Assembly (NCBI GenBank): GCA_032871835.1
Contig: CM065296.1
Location: 55,891,288 to 55,955,287 of the forward strand
Length of the DNA: 64,000 nucleotides
Reading direction: 5' to 3'
Source of the DNA: Dipteronia dyeriana
Taxonomy: Eukaryota > Streptophyta > Magnoliopsida > Sapindales > Sapindaceae
A model generated the notes under the pieces. That model made no database searches and was not told where the DNA came from. It saw only the letters and a list, made by a program, of their open reading frames with translations. Below are positions 23,881 to 36,100 of this stretch, piece by piece; positions within the stretch are counted from its first letter, which is position 1, and every line of letters begins with the position of its first letter. The position numbers and the translations under genes are program-made.

Positions 23881-24769
23881 AAATAATTAAGCTTAAGAAA
23901 TAATATATTGTATTGTTGGTAACATTGATGCTAACACTGATATTAGACTCAAAAGTAGTATGCATACATTACACTTGGTAAATTGTAATGTTTGTTGCTG
24001 TGAATTTATGACTAAAAATGATATGGTTTTGTTAGTCAAAGGAAATGTTTGGAAAATAAATGTTTTAATTTCTAATTGGTATCAAACAAATATTTAAGTC
24101 AAGTGTCAAGGAAAAAGGTAATAACAATTTTATAATATTTAATTCACATTACCGACCTATATTTGTAATAGCTAGTAGGTTCAAAAGCACTAGATCTTCT
24201 ACTGGTCCTTGTATTTTTAGTAGATATAGATCTACTTCTATTTTATGTATTTTTTTAGTACATAAAAAATGGCTAATAATTATTATAATAGGAGATAAAA
24301 GTATAAACAATAAATAGAAGTCACTATTTAATAAAAATTATTAAAAATCAATTTATAATAGTTTATTTATAGAACTAAATATCAAGATAAAAATATATAT
24401 TAAATTAATAAAGAGAAATTGGTCATTTTAAAAATTCATTAAATCTCATATCAGATTATTTCATAAAAATATATGTTAAATTAACAAAAGATTATTCTTT
24501 GATTTAAAAGATTTATCAAATCCCATCGTAGATTATTTCATAATCACTTTAAAAAATAAATCCTCATCTACTTCTTAAAACTGATATCAAATCAACACAA
24601 ATTGTTAAATAATCACTTTTGGTAATTTTATCAAACATATATTTCATACCAAAGTTAATAAATAATTTGATTTTAACTTCTTAAAAGTATTACCAAATTA
24701 GACTTAAGATACACCGTTAGAAATGCTTATCAAATTAGCACTACTATGGATTAGTCCTTTCTGCCAAAA
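23881..24769. other. AT-rich region without recognised genes
   Basis: Very AT-rich; no ORF, repeat structure or TE end that I can support. Confidence 0.55.
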
Positions 24770-26350
24770 TACTTATTTTACTAATTTAGAAGTTGAGGAA
24801 GAACATAACTCGAACCCAAAATTTTATCGATATGAATGTGAAGGGCTTACAACTAAAGCCAACCTCAACTTTATCTTCCAAACACGTGTAACTTTCAAGT
24901 AATGGATCTCTTTAATTTCGGTAAGAACCTTGATTAATCACATCGATTTTTATGAATTTTGATTTAAAAATTTTATGGACGACAAATTCATTAAAATCTG
25001 ACTAAGAATAAAATTTAAAAAACTTTAATGCAATAGAACTATTTACCCCGATATTATTAAATATGTAGACATCGAAAAAATAAAAACCAATATGTAAAAA
25101 TTCAAAAAAAAAAATAGTTCTAGTACTTAAAAAAAAATCAAATTTTATTCATACGAAGATTTCAATAAATTTATTCATCTACAAAAAAAAAATCATATTA
25201 AAATTCATAAAAATCGTTGTGATTTTATCAAGATCCTTACCTTTCAACAAAAGATAAAAATTTTGAAATACAAACATCATTTTACCAATGAGCAATATTG
25301 ATTTGTGTTGTCTTGATAAAAAGGCCGTGAAGCATAAATGGAATAGAAAATTGGTGATTCTTACTCTTCTAATTCAGTCGAGAGCATAGAGTCGAAACCT
25401 ATAATTTCATTGATATAGAATGAGAGGGTTACCACTGAGTCAACCGCAATTTTATCTTCCCAACACAATTTAATTTCACAAAAAAGAAGAAAAAAAAAAT
25501 GCACAGTATTACAAACCCGTTTTACTGTTGAGTTGTATGATTTGTGCTTTCTCAAAAAACCCCTAATAGCTTGAATAGTGCATTTTCTCAATATTTTGAA
25601 ATCTCCTTGCATAGAGCAGCTTTCCGATGATTTTTAGAGCACAAGCTAAGGATTGAAAATTCTTACAAGAAATATATGACGAGCACAGATGATTTGAAAA
25701 GGCAATAAATGGCATCAATAATTGGAACATGAGAACTTAATAATCTTGTGAAGAAATGGAATAGAAAATTGGCAAATTCATACTCTTCGGATTCTGTTCT
25801 TTCTGAAAACATAGAGTTCAACCCACAATTTTATTAATATGGATGCAAGGACTTACAACTGGACCAACCTCAACTTCGTCTTCCAACCACATTTTAATTT
25901 CTTAAAAAATAAAAACATGCCACAAACCTACAAACCTCATTTTAACATTGAGGTATAACAACTTTCCAGTAAATGAATATGAAGCGTGCAAGCTAAGGAT
26001 TGAAAATTCTTACCAAAAGGAAGTTAATAATTGACATCAAAATGAAGAGAACATAATAAAGATGCTTGTGAATCAGAAATGGAATAGAAAATTGGAATAG
26101 CTTGAAAATTGGGTTTTCTGAAAACGGCAATCTCCTTGAATATAGCAACTTTCCACTTGAAAGTTTTACGGCACGTGTTAAGGATTGAAAATTCTTACCA
26201 AAAAAGAATTAATAACAATAACAACGATGATTTTGAAAGGCACTAAATGGAACCAATACTTAGGAATAGAAAAGAACTTGATAAGAAGCCTGTGAAGCAG
26301 AAATGGAATAAAAAAAATTGGAAATATCATACTCTTCTGGTTCAGTTGTT
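24770..26350. repeat. diverged tandem repeats, about four to five copies
   Basis: Segments recur in the same order: CTAAGGATTGAAAATTCTTAC (25649, 25994, 26177 region), GAAATGGAATAGAAAATTGG (25338, 25752, 26078, 26300 region), CATACTCTTC and TAGAGT(C/T)(G/C)AA(A/C)CC, and CAACCTCAACTTTATCTTCCAA (24860, 25440, 25868 region). Spacing varies from about 190 to 420 bp. The copies have drifted considerably. No ORF runs through them. Confidence 0.65.
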
Positions 26351-26764
26351 CTTTTTGGGAACACAACACCTATCCTACAAATCAAATTATGACATGTGAT
26401 TGAGAATAAAAATGTCTCCTCACCCTCAATTATTCTCATCATAATGAATTCTTGAAAATGATAACAGTGAGATAAACTGTTATACAAAGTACACACTACT
26501 AAAATACTTGCCAACTACACCAAGCAAAATGCTTGAATTGTGAGAAAATGAATAAGTATCCTATTTAAAGACCTTTAACATGAAACATCAATTGCTCATC
26601 CATGACAAAACTATTATTGAACGTTAACTCATTCCAAATAAAGTAGCCACAAAAGCTGTGATTATCGACTATTAATGTCCACAAAAATCTTTGAATTGAC
26701 AGTCGCACATTATGTCCCACACACTACATGGAACCCCTTAGGACTAGAAGCAATCATAACAAGA

Positions 26765-28185
26765 GATATCGCTAGGTGCGTAAGGTGCAATAGAAATGAA
26801 AATGTTGATCATTTTTTATTTTCACATCACCACACATAATACTCTTTACGGTTAAGGTCATAATATTAAAACTCGAAAGGCGGTGTGAGGCGGTCAAGCC
26901 TTTCCGAGGCGAGGAGGGAGCCTCAGACAGAAAATGGAAAAAAAAAATTAATAAAATAGAAAATATTCTGTAAAATTCAGTAAATTTATTTTAAGAAAAT
27001 AAACAAGTTAACACTATATTCAAAGGTAATAAAAAAAACAACATATCATTTAAGTTTCAGATTTCAGTATCAATGTCAAACGTTAAAAAAATTATCTAGA
27101 ATAAAAATAAAACAAAACAAAACAAATTTAGCCAAACAAGATTTTTATTTTTATTTTTTTGTTTTAATAAAAGAAAACAATTATAATCTCGAGATGAGAT
27201 ATTTTGTTATATAAATTGAGCAGTAAAATTTTATTAACATTGAAAAAAAAAAACATTCAAGTAAAATATAGACTCTGAGGCCCGTTTAATGTAAACAATC
27301 CAAGCAAAGCTGGTCCAATCCCATCAAAACCCTAAATACACATACACAGCCTCACTTAAACTTTATATCAAGAGCATCTCACGTTTTTCACTCTCTCAAA
27401 AATCCTAGTCTCTAGTTTCATCAGCAGCAGCAACCAGCAATAATGGTTGAGAGGTGGAGACTGGATCTTTCGGACATGGGTTAGTTAGGTCACAGCAGCC
27501 CAATAGGGTATTTGTATTTTCAATTCTTTTTTTTTTTAAAAGTCTCTGAGTCTACTCAGCCGAGTTAAGGCGAATCGACCCAAGGGTTGCAGCAACCATG
27601 GTGCGGAAGAGGCGGTTTTTTAAGCAAAAACCTCTTGTGTGGCCACACCGGTGCGTTTCTGGCGATAGGCGGGGTGAGACGGCCTCCCCACACTGAGTTT
27701 TAAAACTATGGTTAAGGTTGGTTCAAACATCAAAATTCCAATGGGAATGTCTTGTTTCTGATGGAACTTTGTTGGAAGAAGGTTTTCTACTTTTGGAAGG
27801 TGAAAAAAACCAATGTTCTTTGGAAATGTGCAGCTTTGGCAAATTTTTGGGTAATATGGCAAGTATAAGAATTTTTGAGAATGGAAGAGAAGAGGTTAAT
27901 GGTGATGGGATAGAGATCAAATCCTTTGTGGCCTCTCTTAAAAAAGAATTTGAAGACACCTCTTTCTTTTTTGTACACTTGAATTAGTAAGAAGCTACAA
28001 CATAATTTTGTTTTGGGTTTTTGACTTTTTGTTGATATCACTAATTTGTACAGCGATATTTTTGAGATGTAATTATTGTAATTTCGGCTCTCCTCAAAAT
28101 TCTTGCCAAGAAATTCATGGTGACAGCTTGTTTGCCAATACCTTTTTTCTTTTAATGAAATCTTTGATCTCTCTAAAACAGAAAA
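26765..28185 (+). pseudogene. LINE ORF2 C-terminal remnant, interrupted by a hAT-like insertion
   Basis: Before the insertion, RDIARCVRCNRNENVDHFLF (about 26765-26825) resembles the Cys/His end of the zf-RVT domain. After it, 27718-27987 encodes a segment comparable to the C-terminal tail of plant LINEs, with frameshifts. The end of the copy near 28145-28185 contains CTTTTAATGAAATCTTTGATC, similar to the 3' ends of plant LINEs. It lies on the strand opposite to the LINE remnant at 22985-23880. Confidence 0.6.
26858..27709. mobile_element. hAT-like non-autonomous element with 8-bp target duplication
   Basis: Flanked by GGTTAAGG at 26850-26857 and again at 27710-27717. The ends are imperfect inverted repeats sharing TTAAAACTC and then a GC-rich part (AAGGCGGTGTGAGG on the left; CCTCCCCACACTGAG on the right). 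Removing the element rejoins the LINE remnant around it. The interior has a stretch that looks like a gene leader (27290-27480: CAAAACCCTAAAT, CTCTCAAAAATCC and ATGGTTGAGAGGTGG). No transposase. Confidence 0.78.
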
Positions 28186-30198
28186 TCATAAGATCTTGCA
28201 CAAATAATCTTTGTGATTTATACAGACTGGAACTACATAATCCTACAAACACTAGTCCACCCTCTCTTCAGCCCTCTTTAATAATTACAATTAAAAAATT
28301 ATTAAAAAAACTCCACATTTTCACAATCATTTGACCGTACAAGTATAACACTTTTCAAATCCCAACCTCTAAGGATCGAACAAAACTTCAATTTCCACGT
28401 TTTATGCTGAAATTACATTACCATCTAAGACCTGCCTACATCTTTAAAATGTCAAAAACTTATTTGCTTGACAATTGACACAAGTACAATATCAAGCAGT
28501 CCGATGCTAGAGAAACAAGTAAGCATAATAGTTAGGAATTTGGTACATATGAGGTTTCAAGAGATAAATAACAAATTATGTATTTACAGATGATAAATCC
28601 ATCCCGACCATCTTGACCGATGTGACAAATGATTTGTAACAGTTTGTAGAGCATAGGATAATGTGGTGAGCGATGTAGTAGTTACTAGTAGCTTACAATA
28701 TATTTTTGAATGAGTTTTCGGGTAAAACTTTAGAAGCAGTATTCCTCTTATAATTACACCAAATTAAACACAGGACAATTTTAGGGTGAAAGGATTATGG
28801 ATTTGAAAGAATATTAGGATTATTAGGATAATTGGAATATACTTTTAGGATTATTATAGTTATACGGACTAGAGTTTTTATTAGATTAGGATTTTAATTG
28901 ACAATTTTGGGATGCAAAGATTTTAAGGATTTGCAAGACTATTAGGATTATTAGGATAATTAGGATTATACTTGATGATTATTATGATTATATGGACTAA
29001 ACTTTTTGAATTCTAAAAGAGTCTTTAGACTTTATTTACAGACTACTAGGATTATCTGAATTTTATTTCAAGACTTTTTAGACTCTTATAAATATGGACT
29101 TTCAAGAGTCGATTGTAGTATTCAATTTTCTCCCTATAATAACAAATATCCACACCCAATATGAATGTGCGATTGTGGTTGATCGTCCTTAACTTATAAT
29201 TTCATTACGTCCTTACTCTATATATATATATAAGTAAAACAGTTACATCTTTATCCATGCTAGTCATTCCAATTTATGTATAAATAAACCATTATTTACA
29301 CCTATCAAAGGAACATGAACAATATTAAAGATGTCACGATTAGGAATCATTATTCAACATCTGTTCTAAGAAATTTATGTTAAAAAAGAAATGCGAAGTA
29401 AAGTAACTTAAACTGTTACTAGTCCCTACGTTATTGGCCAACTCAACCATCCAACTATTGATCAATCAAAAGACTAAACGAAACCAGAATCCATGAACAA
29501 CGCACTGCTCCACCATCTAACCTCCAATCTCCAATCACCGATCACCCATCCGTGGACCGCAACTTGTCCAAGTTGAAATCTTATGGGGTACAAAAGATCT
29601 GATGGGGTATGGAAGATGAGGAAACTGAATATTTGTGATGAAGATCTGATGGGAACGTGGAAGTTGAGGAAGCTGAAGATGATTTTGAGTGAGAGAAAAG
29701 TCCAAAAAGTATCGAGGGAGATGGCAATACAATTTTGGGTTCAAGTTATTTATAGATATCACTAAAAAGTCTGAAAATCCATTCTGTCATGAAATCCTAA
29801 AAATCTTGATCTGAATCCAATACCACCGGACAATTTGCTACCTCCTGAAAGTAGGACAATATGGACTTTTTAAAAAATTCTTAAAAGTCTAGATCCAATA
29901 CCACAAAACAATATGGACTTTTAAAAAAAAAAAATCTTAAAATTCTTGATCGGATACCACCAGACTTATCTAACTTGTTAAAAAGACTCAATCCAATACA
30001 ACCGGACATTTACTTCCCTAAATTGTCTAATAAAATCTTGAACCAATACACCCCTCTTGGTTTATACTTTTCACCTTTTCACCAAATAATAAAGATATTT
30101 TAAAAAAATTATAATCTATTAACTTAAAAGACATCAAATTATAGAGAGCAAAAGCCACGTTCGCAATAATGTAACTTCAAGAAAAAAAAAAAAAATCC
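28186..30198. other. intergenic region downstream of the demethylase gene, with short repeats
   Basis: No gene seen. A 128-bp duplication lies at about 28780-29035 (GGATTT at 28799 and 28927, both followed by TTAGGATTATTAGGATAATT). At 29800-30050 the words ATCCAATACCACCGGACA and ATATGGACTTTT recur about every 70-90 bp. The 3' UTR and polyadenylation site of the gene on the minus strand must lie just left of 30199. Confidence 0.55.
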
Positions 30199-33100
30199 TT
30201 ACTTAAGATTTTTCATTAAACTTTTGGCTTTTTTCACAGCTGCATCTACAGCATAAAGAGTCATCTTCTTAACCTGTAAACAAACACAAACGGATGGAAG
30301 CTGAGATGGATGCAACACCAGCAGGTTGTGAAATCCTGTTGCTATATGTGCCAGCCATGGTGAGTTGCAGTCAACTGAACTACAATGTAGCTAAAATCCC
30401 AATAAAAGTAATTAATTCATATATGGAGAGATTCATTAGGTTCCTGGCACAATTTCTTCCAACATGCATTTGTAAAACAGAAAAAGTTTATAGGTGCACT
30501 GCCTTCTCAAATTTATGCACAATGCCTGAGTTTTAATGACTGAGATCTATCTTATGATATTGAGAAATATAATACCTGAAAGATACAAAGCATGGCTATT
30601 ATACAATGAAACATGGGAAAATCAACATGGTACCTCTAACTTATCTTCCTTGGCTCTATGATCTTTAGGGAGCAGTCGAAACTCTTCCGTCAAACAAATA
30701 CATTCTCCAACATTCTCAGGCGATACAAAATCAAGCGCAACCTTTATGCAAGACTGGAAGAACCAAAGGAAACAAGATCAAGCAATTGAACATAAACCCA
30801 AAAAAAAAAAAAGATACAGTGCAGCACAAAGAATGAAAATTACATGTAAATAAGGCTGGATGACCAATCAGACCTCAAACGAGAGAACTTTAGACCCAAG
30901 ATACTCTATCAAAAATATAGGTTCATCATACAACCAAAGAAATACAGAGAACTATGAGAACAACTTCAGGGAACTTACAAAATTGTTAAACAACACGAGG
31001 AAGAAGTGTACATAAAAGAATGTTTAACAAAAGCCATTTATGTGTCTCGTGTCTGTATTTATGCAAGTAAAAGAGCATATTTCCATGTACATTCATAAGC
31101 AAACAAGTTGGTCATCATCCAATCAATTACTTGTCTATTTCTCACTTGATGCGGACATCCGGCTGGAATAAACACAGCCTCACCAAGGTGTTGCTCAAAT
31201 GTCCATGGTTCTACATCTGCATGGAATTAAAATTTGATGATACTGCACCAATATAGTATAAATTTTCAGAAATGAGGAAAACACAGAAGAATTTCTTACT
31301 AAATTCCTCCTTCAGTAGTTTCTTATGCCTGTCATTCAAGAAAAGTGTTTGATCATGAACAGGATGAATAACCTGCAAAACAGGACAATATATCAATTCA
31401 ACCTCTCAAACTGTGAAGATATAATTTAAGAACCGTGAAGATATAGTTAAATTTAGCAAAATGAATACTTACAGAAGTAACAGGAAGGCCATTAATATGC
31501 CTAAATTCATTTTTGTGCTTTTTTAAGAACTCAATTAACTTTGGAACATCCTGCCTACGAAAGATGTCCCAAACAGCACCCCCATGGAGAACCTCTGATC
31601 TAACATTATTACCTAAGAAAGAAATCCTCAGGCCATCTTCTCCATTAACAAGCACCCTTGTCGTTGTATCACCAGTATCACCACAATCTAACTTTACATT
31701 ATGATCCAACACCTCCAATTTTGAACATAACAGCTTGTCATCTAGTTTATTTGCCTTCACATCTAGCTGTTCTGACAATAGGTTTGTACACTTGGTATTC
31801 TTTAATCTGCGTTTATATGTTATTTTTATTGGTGGTCTAATAGTTCCATTGTTTGTGTTATCTGAACCACCATACAGATCATTTAAGTCTTCAGCTTCAT
31901 ATTTCTCCAGCACTCGCTTTATTTTATCGTGCCGCCAGGTATCAATCTTCACCCTTGTTGTGTGTGTCAAAATATTTACCTAGATCCATATCAAATAAAA
32001 GGAGTCAAAGTCTATATACTTTTGTACAACATCATAAAGAAGCTTGTTATTGCAGAAGTAAGAAACATTTGCCACAATTAAAAGACAAGTTCAGCTGACC
32101 AGTAATTTAAAATATATATATTCCACTAGTGGAGTGAACATAAATTTCACTGAAGTAATAACTTTGAAATCAAATATTTATAGAAGCACCCCCAAACCTC
32201 TATAAAAACTCTGCAGATATGCTTTTCAAACAAAAAACTCCACACGGATTCTTTAATCAAATTCATTAAGTTTAGCATCTATGGTAAGGTATAGAATAAG
32301 CATGAACACTTGAAGAGATGATAAAATCAAAAACTTAAAGAACAGGAAACATGTCTAAACCTTTGCACAACAAAGCAATCACCAAGAAGTGTGTGCACCA
32401 TTGCAAGGATGTTCGCTTGAGAATGACTAGAACATGTAGTTAATTAGTAATATAGATGTAGTGAAAGTTGCCAGAGAAGATAAACATGGAGAAACCCTAA
32501 TGACATACATGTGAAACAAGCTTGCACTCCTATAGCTTATAGAAGAATTATAGGATCCAATCCAACTTTTCCTTTCATATGACCAAAAGAAATGCCATAC
32601 TGTTAAGCAAAGGAGCATGACATGCAAAGCAAAAGTAACCATAGCCTAAAGATTGAATTTTTTTCAAGATTAATAATAAGTCTCTATCTCTTAAAAGTTC
32701 ATGATCTGCATGTGTAGGGCATCCAATATGAAACAATTATTCCAACATTGGTTGTATTCTCAGTCTATTGGTGCATTGAAATAACAAGTCGAAAACACAC
32801 CCCTCTTGACAATTAGATATGTATTAACAGATTAACTGAGCTATAGACATCAAGTCAATATGCAGATGAAGAATATAATATAACTCTTGCATTAAAAAAT
32901 AACTGACAGGTAAGATACGACAATTCACTAGTGAAAAAATTACCGCATCAGAAATATCACAATGCAGCTTTGTTACTGAATCACCTCTACCAAGCTCTTC
33001 AGAGAATCCATAAGCAATGTATGTTTTGGGTCCCAAATCAGGTTTCAGTACATTGTTAGGAAGTTTAGCAGCAAGATTAAGAAGACCAGATTTTGGATCA

Positions 33101-36100
33101 GTATAGTCAATGTAGGGAAGGGCCGCATAGAATTCAGCACAATGCCTTGGCAAACGCTCCTCAAATGAAGTTGATGAGGGCCAATCCTTCAATTTCAACA
33201 TCTCAGGCCACTTATTTCCATGCATTCGGCCTTTCTCATAGCCCGTGAAAAACTGGTGAATATTAATCTCAACCTATAAAAAGAGAATTTAATATTGTGA
33301 GATTTTCCCAGCCACAAGATAGCAACAATACTAGTGTAAACCAGAGAAATTATATAACTAACCTCACACCAATCTAGGCAATCAATGGCCTTCACACTTC
33401 GAGTCTCCTCTTCAAACTTGACATTTGAGCCCATTTCTCTGATAGCCCTCCACATAACCAAAGGTTTCCAACTAAGACCAGACGTCCTATCGAGACAATT
33501 CTGGACAATCACAGGCTCACCTTTCATCCAATGTCTCTGAAAATGCTCGATTTCATTATCTGCCAGGTTAACAGCATTTGGGGTGTATAAGTAGTTATCA
33601 TCACTCCCATTCCTGTAAGCTGCTTGCCTAACTTCAGGATTTGTATTCATGTTCCCTACAGAACCACTTGAATGGCATGGACAACATCCTCCAGAAAAAT
33701 CAACATCTGGAGGTTCATAACAACTAGTCACATCCTCAGCACTCTTTATCAACTTTGTAACCCAGTTAGCATTAAAAAGACGCCTCAACTCTAGTTTTGT
33801 AGTACTGCAGTCCCCATGCTCCTTATGAGGACATGGAATACTACCATCAGCATTAGCACTAAAACCAGAAAATTGAGAAGATGTATTAGCTATAGGATCA
33901 TTAACAAGAGACACGCGGCTCTGCCACCCATGTTTTTCCTTGGATATATCGCTCCTTAAAAACTGTTGGGAAGATGTTTCCGCTTCATTGCCTCCAGGTT
34001 GGAAACCTTTTCTTAGTTCTTGACAACAGGTGAGACAGACATCAAAACCACAATCAGGATTGGGGCAGCTTCTGTAAATGTCAACAATGGAAGTATGGCA
34101 ATTGTCGCTGTCATTTAAGGATATGTGCAAGGTTCAGCACTCAAACTTGAAAAAGTAATCATAATGCTATTCTGATTTGAGACATATAACACTGTAGGGG
34201 TGGAAAATGATACAACCAATAATAGGGTAGAAAAGGTGAAAGAAGCAAAAAGAGATAAAAGATATCTACATACAGCATATGAGAAGTATGCATGCACACA
34301 TTTTCAATCAAAAACAGAAAAAGTAATCACTGTTAAATAAAGTGCAGGAAGCAATCAATCCCAACAAGAAAATCAAAATACAGATCTAAATCAAAAAATA
34401 AAAAAATATAAGACATCTTAAAATAAAACATTAAACTGTCCTGAAAACAAAAGCTATCTTAATAAAAAATTAAATAACTAATTGTACATAACTATTGTTG
34501 CAACCCAACCCCAACAATTTTGAATGAGGAAAAATGAAGTAACTTGGAATTCTTTAGTGACTAAACCCATAAGGATGCTAATTGCTAAATACAGTATTCT
34601 GTCCCATAAATCAATTACATTAAAATTACAATTCATTGATGAATGCAAAGAACATGACCATTCATCAAAGAATAAGTTTCAAACAGCAAAATATTTATAT
34701 AAAGGCGGTTCATTCCACAAGTAATTCTTCTAATCCAGATTGCAGTTAGCATTTAATTTTCAGCACTAAATTATTGATGTCTATGCCTAAATGGTCATTT
34801 GCCAACAAGCCAAATAACCTATCCCAACCAACTGAACATCTCAACTTAAACTTTCACAAGATTCACATTCAAAAAGTGAGATATATGAACAAGAGAGAAA
34901 CTCACATACACATAGGAAAACTGAGTTATCCATCATAACCTAAGCAACTATACTCCGTTAACTACAGATAATTAGGAGTTCAAAACACGTGACCCTCAAC
35001 TCTCCTAGGGCTGTTGACTACCACTTAAAATTTTATAAACATTGACTGTGAAATACAATGCTTAATATCAACTAAAATAGACTTTAGAGCTAGTAAAATA
35101 TAACCTACCACTACTCAAAAAAAATCAGACATCCTTATGGTGGTGGAAGAATGGTGCAGTTGTAGCAAAATCAGCATCATAATTCTTTCTCCCATGTCTC
35201 AAACCCTTGTTAGTAGATCATTTACATAATGGTTGAGCAACAGATTTGAGGTTAACAACCTTCCCCTTTCCCACCCACAGGTCGAACCCAAGACCTTCAA
35301 CTTGTTAATGAAGTGGAAGACATGCCACTTGGCCATAAGAAATGGTGATTAGTAGAATTGAAAATAGTACAAAAATAATGAACAATACCAAATACCCAAA
35401 AAGATGTGGCATGTCTCAGTTTCATTTCATCAACCAAAGCTTGATATCATACCAGTATAAACGTTCATCTTTGGCTAGTTCAATCCTCATTATATCCTTT
35501 TCTGTCAATTGGTTTCCTGAAAAAACTAACATGAGACACTAGCGCACAAAAGAGGAAGGCAAAATATTTTATTTACTTCTACATCATATAAGTATACCTT
35601 TCTGCTTTGCTTCAAACTCTAGCTCAGAGCTCAGCTCTCCATGAATATGCCTGAGCACAGGCAGAGACTTATACAGCAAATACTGCAGCCGTTGTAATTT
35701 GACACTGTTGTTCACTTCACTGTGGCGATGCTGCCAAAAGAACATAACAAAGAGGAAGAAGAAAGACAAAAACCATGACAAATCAACAAATGACATCTGC
35801 TACAAGAAATTACAATGTATATTACAATCATACACAAATGCTCATGAGGGAAAAGAAAAAAGCATCTACCTTGACAGGCACAACCTCTCGCAAACAAGCT
35901 TTGCAGTTGCAATTGCCACAACAATATGGACATGCCTTCTGAACTTCCTCTCTTGTTTTCGGATGGTACCTATTTCATTTCAAACAAGTTTACTTCTATA
36001 CATATAAACAGATACCAATTGAAACCTTTTTTCAGCACAGTGACTAATCAAAGATGCTCCAAGCATATCTTCACCAGAACTATAAATTTCATGAACTTTA

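Noticed and set aside
29535..29765. Overlapping ORFs on both strands at 29.5-29.8 kb
   Set aside because: Low-complexity reading frames with no family features; the region is repeat-like.
31513..32098. + strand ORFs across 31.5-32.1 kb
   Set aside because: Shadows of demethylase exon 8 and the adjacent intron.
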